Assembly: GCA_013042125.1 (NCBI GenBank)
Contig: JABDQS010000240.1
Location: 1-6,218, forward strand
Length of the DNA: 6,218 bases
From: Eudoraea sp.
Lineage (GTDB): Bacteria > Bacteroidota > Bacteroidia > Flavobacteriales > Flavobacteriaceae
Direction: 5' to 3'
The notes below the pieces were generated by a model. It saw nothing but the letters and a program-made list of their open reading frames with translations. It was not told the origin of the DNA and made no database searches. How positions within the stretch are numbered: the first letter of the stretch is position 1; each line of letters begins with the position of its first letter. The position numbers and the translations under genes are program-made. This document shows positions 1 through 6,218 of this stretch, piece by piece.

Positions 1-1
1 T

Positions 2-1294
2 TATGATACGGAGAAGGATACCTATTTTGTAGCCCGGGATCATATGGGGATCATTCCCCTCTATATGGGATGGGATAAGAATGGTACTTTTTATGTGGCC
101 TCAGAATTGAAGGCATTGGAAGGCACCTGTACAAAAATTGAACTTTTTCCTCCGGGGCATTACCTGGAAAGCACCGATGGTACGCTGAAGCGTTGGTATG
201 GCCGAGATTGGATGGAGTATGATGCGGTGAAAGACAACAAGACAAGCATTGAAGAGATCCGTGTGGCCCTGGAAGCCGCTGTGCATCGTCAACTAATGTC
301 TGATGTTCCTTACGGGGTTTTACTTTCCGGTGGCTTGGATTCATCAGTAACTTCGGCAATCGCCAAGAAATATTCCCAGAAACGTATAGAATCGGACGAT
401 ACTTCAGAGGCCTGGTGGCCACAGCTTCACTCTTTTTCTGTGGGCCTTGAGGGTTCTCCGGACCTCGCAGCCGCTAAAAAAGTAGCTGATCATATTGGAA
501 CCGTTCACCACGAGATAAAATTTACCATACAGGAAGGGCTGGATGCCATCAAGGATGTGATCTATAACCTGGAAACCTATGATATTACTACCATCAGGGC
601 CTCAACACCCATGTATTTGATGGCTAGGGTCATTAAATCGATGGGAATAAAAATGGTACTTTCCGGTGAAGGAGCAGATGAATTGTTTGGGGGATATCTG
701 TATTTCCATAAGGCACCCAATGCAAAAGAGTTTCACGAAGAAACGGTGCGCAAATTAAAAAAACTTCATATGTATGATTGCCTGAGAGCCAATAAGTCTT
801 TAGCGGCCTGGGGAATTGAAGGAAGAGTACCATTCCTGGATAAGGAATTCATGGATGTAGCAATGCGGATCAATCCGCAGGACAAGATGATCAATGGGGA
901 ACGCATGGAAAAATGGGTAGTGCGAAAAGCCTTCGAATCATATCTTCCGGAAAGTGTGGCCTGGCGACAAAAAGAGCAATTCTCTGATGGGGTTGGTTAT
1001 AGCTGGATAGATACGCTTAAAGAAATGGTAGACCAGGAGGTAACGGATGAGCAGTTAGCCAATGCAAAATTTCGTTTTCCTATTCAAACGCCTGGTTCCA
1101 AGGAAGAATTTTATTACCGATCTATTTTTGAATCACATTTCCCCTCAGATGCCGCTGCATTATGCGTGCCTCAGGAGGCTTCAGTAGCTTGCAGCACGCA
1201 GATAGCATTGGAATGGGATGAAGCCTTTAAGAACATGAACGATCCTTCGGGAAGAGCCGTGGCTCAAGTTCACGAAGATGCCTATGTAAAATAA
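2..1294 (+). CDS. asnB: Asparagine synthetase B, glutamine-hydrolysing (5' partial)
   Basis: AsnB makes asparagine from aspartate, ATP and glutamine-derived ammonia in the cytoplasm. The frame is open from base 2, and the residues before the first in-frame ATG (base 44), YDTEKDTYFVARDH, match the family. The true start therefore lies left of the window, and 430 residues are visible. Against the 554-residue E. coli enzyme (from memory), about 120 N-terminal residues are missing, including the catalytic Cys2 and most of the glutaminase domain. The end of that domain is present (RDHMGIIPLY, ASELKAL). The synthetase domain is intact: the ATP-pyrophosphatase loop SGGLDSS at visible residues 109-115 (bases 326-346), SGEGADELFGGY at 221-232, and RVPFLDKEF at 275-283. 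The C-terminal stretch WRQKEQFSDGVGYSWIDTLK is nearly identical to E. coli AsnB as I recall it. The stop is TAA at 1292-1294, with hairpin terminators just downstream. No frameshift or missing motif is seen in the visible part. Confidence 0.97.
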   Translation, partial: YDTEKDTYFVARDHMGIIPLYMGWDKNGTFYVASELKALEGTCTKIELFPPGHYLESTDGTLKRWYGRDWMEYDAVKDNKTSIEEIRVALEAAVHRQLMSDVPYGVLLSGGLDSSVTSAIAKKYSQKRIESDDTSEAWWPQLHSFSVGLEGSPDLAAAKKVADHIGTVHHEIKFTIQEGLDAIKDVIYNLETYDITTIRASTPMYLMARVIKSMGIKMVLSGEGADELFGGYLYFHKAPNAKEFHEETVRKLKKLHMYDCLRANKSLAAWGIEGRVPFLDKEFMDVAMRINPQDKMINGERMEKWVVRKAFESYLPESVAWRQKEQFSDGVGYSWIDTLKEMVDQEVTDEQLANAKFRFPIQTPGSKEEFYYRSIFESHFPSDAAALCVPQEASVACSTQIALEWDEAFKNMNDPSGRAVAQVHEDAYVK

Positions 1295-1296
1295 CA

Positions 1297-1321
1297 CCAA
1301 TTACAGCAAGAATTGGGTTTT
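1297..1321. terminator. Weak hairpin in the asnB/transporter convergent gap
   Basis: CCAATT (1297-1302) pairs with AATTGG (1311-1316) around an 8-base loop. On the plus strand it is followed by G and five T's. On the minus strand it is followed by TGTTATTTTA, so it could act as a weak terminator in either direction. It has only two G-C pairs and begins two bases after the asnB stop. It is best seen as an accessory to the stronger hairpin at 1337-1358. Confidence 0.35.
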
Positions 1322-1336
1322 TGAATTTGTCAGCAG

Positions 1337-1361
1337 GAAGCACCCGGATGGGTGCTTCTTT
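1337..1361 (+). terminator. Rho-independent terminator after asnB
   Basis: This is a perfect 9-bp stem, GAAGCACCC pairing with GGGTGCTTC, around the tetraloop GGAT, followed by TTTAATT. It starts 43 bases after the asnB stop. The T-tract is short and interrupted on the plus strand. On the minus strand the stem is followed by CTGCTGAC, with no T-run, so it should mainly stop asnB transcription. It may still act as a 3' barrier for the converging transporter transcript. Confidence 0.75.
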
Positions 1362-1381
1362 AATTGTAGAACTATTTATTA

Positions 1382-2830
1382 TTAAATAAAAGACATATAA
1401 GTGAGTAGGACTATTACACATATTAAAATAGGTCCCAGGCCACCTAAAACCAGTCCGCCAAACCTGAAATCTTTTTGTTCCAGTTTCCCCGTACTGTAGG
1501 CGATGGCATTAGGAGGCGTAGAGATAGGTAAAAACAGGGCCATGGAGGCACAGAAACCTATCACCAGGGGAAGAACAACCGGGTTGTTATACGTCAGGAC
1601 GATCCCAATAGGTATCAACACAGTTGCCGTTGCAGTATTGCTCATAATATTAGAAAGGATGACTGTGAGGAACGCAAACAATAGCACCAGCACATAAAAG
1701 TTCAGGTCAAAATCTTTGATCTTTTCCACATAGAAATCAGCCAATCCGGTTTCTTTTATGGCAAGTCCCAATGCGAGGCCACCGGCTACAAGCATTAGGG
1801 TGTCCCAGGGCAGCTTTCGAACATCGTCCCCATTTACGATCCCGGACATGGTTAATAGGATAATTGGTAACAAGGAAACCACAGAAGCCGGAATACCGTG
1901 TAATTTTTCTGTAAGCCAAAGCAATAAGGTTAGCCCAAGTACTACGAGGACTATCCTTTTTTTTATAATTTCAAATTTATAGCCCTCCTCATCTATGTTT
2001 GATACCTCCTCCTCAATGGAGATCTTCAATTTTTTTATTCGTGGGATGTACTTTTTGGTCAATAAGAACCAAAACAAAACGGTAAGAAGTATGGCCAAGG
2101 GAAAACCGATCATCATCCACTCAAGGAAGCCTACTTTAATACCATGGTTGTTCAGCGCTTCCACAGCAATGGCATTTGGCGGTGATCCAATGATGGTTCC
2201 CATGCCACCAATGGCAGCAGCACCTGCGATCCCTATCAGGATAGCTTTAGTCATAGGGGCATTTTTATCCATGGTATTTAAGAAAGGTAGCACAGAGGCT
2301 ATCATCATGGCCGTTGTTGCGGTGTTAGACATCACCATGGAAAAAAGGGCGGTAGTGAGCATAAGGCCCAAAAGTATTTTTTTTGGAGCAGTACCAAATT
2401 TTGTAATGGAAAGTCGAAAAATGGTTTTGTCCAGATTGGTTTTACTCATGGCCTCGGCAATAAAAAATCCACCCAGCATTAGCCAGATAACACTACTGGA
2501 CCAGGAATTGATATAGCCAACATAATGTTGTCTGACATTACCAGGGTCTATTTGTGAATAGTAACTATTCATAGAGAAAATGAGAAAACCAACGATCATT
2601 AATCCAACCGCAAAAGGTGGTATTGCTTCTGTTACCCACAGACTAATAGCTAAGAATAGGAGGAATAGAACATAGATCTGAGCCTGGTCCAATCCGGGTT
2701 CATTAATAAAATAGGTAACTGAAAATGCGAAAATAAGACTTAGCAGAAAGTAAATTATTCTGCTTTGAATGTCAACTACCTTTTGGATATGCGACATTAA
2801 TTTTAAGGATACCGCTCTTGAATCAGCCAT
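1382..2830 (-). CDS. DASS/SLC13-family sodium-coupled anion (dicarboxylate or sulfate) transporter
   Basis: This is a 482-residue integral inner-membrane protein, full length for divalent anion:Na+ symporters of the VcINDY type. The family imports anions such as C4-dicarboxylates, citrate or sulfate with sodium. Both inverted halves carry the SNT signature that helps bind sodium and substrate in VcINDY: SNTATTA from residue 168 and SNTATATVL from residue 397. Each is followed by the matching PPNAIA loop (GTIIGSPPNAIA 211-222; PISTPPNAIAY 435-445). The second loop fits the SLC13 PROSITE-type signature except at one or two positions. About eleven hydrophobic segments are visible between residues 24 and 480, with an acidic, charged linker at about 267-292 between the halves. 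The ATG at 2830 is chosen as the first in-frame start; Met12 is an alternative, and neither has a Shine-Dalgarno sequence. The gene diverges from gyrB and converges on asnB, so it is probably monocistronic. The substrate cannot be decided from sequence alone, so no gene symbol is given. Confidence 0.92.
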   Translation of the reverse strand: MADSRAVSLKLMSHIQKVVDIQSRIIYFLLSLIFAFSVTYFINEPGLDQAQIYVLFLLFLAISLWVTEAIPPFAVGLMIVGFLIFSMNSYYSQIDPGNVRQHYVGYINSWSSSVIWLMLGGFFIAEAMSKTNLDKTIFRLSITKFGTAPKKILLGLMLTTALFSMVMSNTATTAMMIASVLPFLNTMDKNAPMTKAILIGIAGAAAIGGMGTIIGSPPNAIAVEALNNHGIKVGFLEWMMIGFPLAILLTVLFWFLLTKKYIPRIKKLKISIEEEVSNIDEEGYKFEIIKKRIVLVVLGLTLLLWLTEKLHGIPASVVSLLPIILLTMSGIVNGDDVRKLPWDTLMLVAGGLALGLAIKETGLADFYVEKIKDFDLNFYVLVLLFAFLTVILSNIMSNTATATVLIPIGIVLTYNNPVVLPLVIGFCASMALFLPISTPPNAIAYSTGKLEQKDFRFGGLVLGGLGPILICVIVLLTYMSFI

Positions 2831-2900
2831 GATGATCTGATATTTACAATTCAGGTGTAAAATTACCCCTCTTTACCTCCATAAAAGCTAACAAATGTCA

Positions 2901-2911
2901 TGGAATTTCCA
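2901..2911. repeat. Perfect 11-bp palindrome TGGAATTTCCA
   Basis: TGGAA and TTCCA flank a central T. A second TGGAA occurs at 2927-2931, so TTTCCA (2906-2911) and TGGAAA (2927-2932) could also pair across 15 bases. The palindrome lies about 70 bases before the transporter start and overlaps the left edge of its candidate -7 box. That position would suit an operator, but no regulator is identifiable. Confidence 0.4.
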
Positions 2912-2941
2912 AAAATCCCTCAATCCTGGAAAATTGACAAA
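2910..2941 (-). promoter_or_regulatory. Candidate Bacteroidota-type promoter for the transporter
   Basis: Read on the minus strand, TTTG (2941-2938) is followed after 20 bases by GATTTTTG (2917-2910). The Bacteroidota sigma factor consensus is TTTG at -33 and TAnnTTTG at -7 with a spacer of about 20, so the only mismatch is the first T of the -7 box. The transcript would start near 2904 and leave a leader of about 74 bases. A rival box, GACATTTG (2899-2892), has TTG 21 bases upstream. The region is AT-rich, so chance matches are likely. Confidence 0.28.
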
Positions 2942-2964
2942 AATTGTTGTTAAATTGTTGATAA
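2931..2964. repeat. Helically phased AAATTG direct repeats upstream of gyrB
   Basis: AAATTG occurs three times, starting at 2931, 2941 and 2952, with spacings of 10 and 11 bp, which is one DNA turn. The last two units are longer and match at 12 of 13 positions (AAATTGTTGTTAA at 2941-2953 and AAATTGTTGATAA at 2952-2964). The repeat sits about 50 bp upstream of the gyrB -7 box and just upstream of the candidate transporter promoter. It could be a protein-binding array or a curved AT-rich upstream element. Confidence 0.5.
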
Positions 2965-3013
2965 CTTACCCACTTGCATTTGCTGCAATCCCTATATTTC
3001 ATGGGCTATTGCT

Positions 3014-3021
3014 TATATTTG
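3014..3021 (+). promoter_or_regulatory. Probable gyrB promoter, -7 box TATATTTG
   Basis: TATATTTG is an exact match to the Bacteroidota -7 consensus TAnnTTTG and faces gyrB. Transcription would start near 3026-3028, giving a leader of about 140 bases. No TTTG is present at the usual spacing of about 20 bases upstream. The nearest one (2979-2982) is 31 bases away, so the -33 element is weak or absent. A related TATATTTC lies at 2993-3000. Confidence 0.45.
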
Positions 3022-3066
3022 TGAGATTACTTTTTACAGGGCTGTCCTCAGGGTTTTTAGGAAGAT

Positions 3067-5107
<2,041 letters not shown>

Positions 5108-5125
5108 AAAACATCATTACACAAC

Positions 5126-5160
5126 AAAAACTCGCACCCCCGGTGCGAGTTTTTTAGTTT
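5126..5160 (+). terminator. Strong terminator after gyrB
   Basis: AAAAACTCGCACC (5126-5138) pairs perfectly with GGTGCGAGTTTTT (5142-5154) around a CCC loop, giving 13 pairs of which 8 form a G-C-rich core. It is followed by AGTTTT. It begins 18 bases after the gyrB stop. The A-run on the 5' side makes it potentially bidirectional. Its T-tract ends only one base before the first ATG of the next gene. Confidence 0.9.
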
Positions 5161-5161
5161 T

Positions 5162-6193
5162 ATGAAAAATTATATCGATATGAAAAATCTACTTTTTGCT
5201 ATGATGATGTTTTGTGTCCTGACTACTCAGGCACAAGGTAATGCCAATGATCTTTTTGCAGCTGGTGTGGAAGATGCCGAAACTTTCCTGAATGACTATC
5301 TGGCGCCAGTATCCGAAGGTGCTATTTACAGTATTTCAGGCTCCTGGTTCAATACGGGGGATGCGAAACCCCTGGGAGGCTTTGAAGTTTCCATAATAGG
5401 TAACATCACCGGTTTTAAGAACAAGGAAGACAAGAAGACCTTTGTTATGAACACTGCGGATTATGAAAACTTGCAGTTTGTTGATGGTAGCACTTCCAAA
5501 ACTGTATCCTCCGGTTTGGGGGATATTGAAGGTGTCCGCGTCTTTGTTGAGGCAGAAATTGCTCCCGGAGTAACCTCCAGAGAGGAATTTGAGCTTCCTT
5601 CCGGACTTGCTTCTGAGGATTTCAATTTTATCCCATCCGGTTATTTACAAGGTAGCGTTGGGCTTATAAAGGGTACGGAATTAAAAGCACGTCTCCTTCC
5701 AAAGATCAAAACCGATGATGTCGCCATAGGCTTATATGGTATTGGGATACAACATGAGTTTACCAAACATCTGCCGGCAGATAAGATATTACCTGTAGCT
5801 ATCTCCGGGGTTATTGGTTACACCCATATAAACGGTACGTATGATTTTACAGATACCGGTATTATCGCCGGCTCCGATCAGGAGTTGGATGTTAAGATAA
5901 ATACGTGGGTATTTCAGGCCGTAGTATCTACCAAGTTGCCTGTTATTAATTTTTATGGGAGTTTAGGGTATATGTCCGGTAAATCGGAAACAGCTGTGCT
6001 TGGAACCTATACGGTACAGTCAGGACCTTTTCAAAATACATATGTAGATCCATTTACACTTACTAAGGATGCCAGTGGCGTTACCGCCAATATAGGCACC
6101 AAACTTAAATTGGGTTTTTTCCGTCTTCATGCAGATTATACCTTGGCCGAGTTTAACAATCTTTCGTTAGGTCTTAGCTTTGGTTTCAGATAA
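5162..6193 (+). CDS. Exported beta-rich protein, probable outer-membrane barrel (DUF6588-like)
   Basis: The function is unknown. The 343-residue product begins with a signal peptide. Residues 7-24 (MKNLLFAMMMFCVLTTQA) are basic then hydrophobic, with a likely signal peptidase I site after Ala24. Cys18 is not in a lipobox. The mature part is rich in alternating, aromatic-containing strands, for example AIYSISGSWFNTG (54-66), DDVAIGLYGIGIQHEF (185-200), LPVAISGVIGYTH (209-221), VINFYGSLGYMSG (261-273) and the C-terminal NLSLGLSFGFR (333-343). This fits a small outer-membrane barrel. From memory, the DVAIGLYGIGIQHEF...LPVAISGVIGYT pattern resembles the Bacteroidota DUF6588 family; I could not check this. 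The longest frame starts at 5162, but the ATG at 5180 (Met7) gives a more typical signal peptide and is equally plausible. The gene follows gyrB across a strong terminator, so it is probably not cotranscribed efficiently. The stop TAA is at 6191-6193. Confidence 0.85.
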   Translation: MKNYIDMKNLLFAMMMFCVLTTQAQGNANDLFAAGVEDAETFLNDYLAPVSEGAIYSISGSWFNTGDAKPLGGFEVSIIGNITGFKNKEDKKTFVMNTADYENLQFVDGSTSKTVSSGLGDIEGVRVFVEAEIAPGVTSREEFELPSGLASEDFNFIPSGYLQGSVGLIKGTELKARLLPKIKTDDVAIGLYGIGIQHEFTKHLPADKILPVAISGVIGYTHINGTYDFTDTGIIAGSDQELDVKINTWVFQAVVSTKLPVINFYGSLGYMSGKSETAVLGTYTVQSGPFQNTYVDPFTLTKDASGVTANIGTKLKLGFFRLHADYTLAEFNNLSLGLSFGFR

Positions 6194-6218
6194 GAAACAG
6201 TCCAAAAAATTTCTATAC

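Noticed and set aside
51..422. A 123-codon minus-strand open frame opposite asnB, and similar shorter ones opposite gyrB.
   Set aside because: They lie entirely within well-conserved genes, have no recognisable domain, and follow the codon structure of the sense gene.
44..1294. Taking the ATG at 44 as the start of asnB.
   Set aside because: The frame continues upstream to the window edge with family-matching residues (YDTEKDTYFVARDH), so 44 is an internal methionine of a truncated gene.
1995..2516. A 173-codon open frame on the plus strand inside the transporter gene.
   Set aside because: It is antisense to the conserved SNT and PPNAIA region of a full-length transporter, and its product shows only the composition expected from a shadow frame.
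2865..2880. GGAGGT-containing stretch on the minus strand as a ribosome binding site for the transporter.
   Set aside because: It lies about 35-50 bases upstream of the start at 2830, far beyond the functional distance, and genes here generally lack Shine-Dalgarno sites.
2993..3000. TATATTTC as the main gyrB promoter box.
   Set aside because: It lacks the final G of TAnnTTTG, and the exact TATATTTG match at 3014-3021 is closer to the gene.

Overview
The window looks like ordinary chromosomal DNA of a member of the Bacteroidota, most likely a flavobacterium. The evidence is a GyrB of about 646 residues that reads like flavobacterial GyrB and lacks the enterobacterial insertion, an exact TAnnTTTG-type promoter box upstream of gyrB, start codons without Shine-Dalgarno sequences, and a last gene that resembles a Bacteroidota-restricted DUF6588-like family. 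This assignment comes from recalled family knowledge, not from a search.

Layout: (1) positions 2-1294, plus strand, are the 3' three quarters of asnB (glutamine-hydrolysing asparagine synthetase), cut by the left window edge. (2) An 87-bp convergent gap holds a strong hairpin terminator and a weaker one. (3) Positions 2830-1382, minus strand, encode a full-length divalent anion:Na+ symporter of the DASS/SLC13 family. (4) A 336-bp divergent intergenic region (2831-3166) carries the probable promoters of the transporter and of gyrB, a helically phased AAATTG repeat, a small palindrome and an attenuator-like hairpin in the gyrB leader. (5) Positions 3167-5107, plus strand, are complete gyrB. (6) A near-perfect 13-bp terminator lies 18 bp after the gyrB stop. 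(7) Positions 5162-6193, plus strand, encode an exported, beta-strand-rich protein that is probably an outer-membrane barrel. The last 25 bases hold nothing recognisable.

The genes do not form a functional pathway. They are housekeeping metabolism (asparagine), solute uptake, DNA supercoiling and a cell-envelope protein of unknown role, mostly as separate transcription units. There is no sign of mobile elements, CRISPR, tRNA/rRNA or a defence locus, and I found no undescribed system. The points most worth checking are the gyrB leader and upstream region (phased repeats, hairpin plus T-run) and the way the last gene starts directly on the gyrB terminator.
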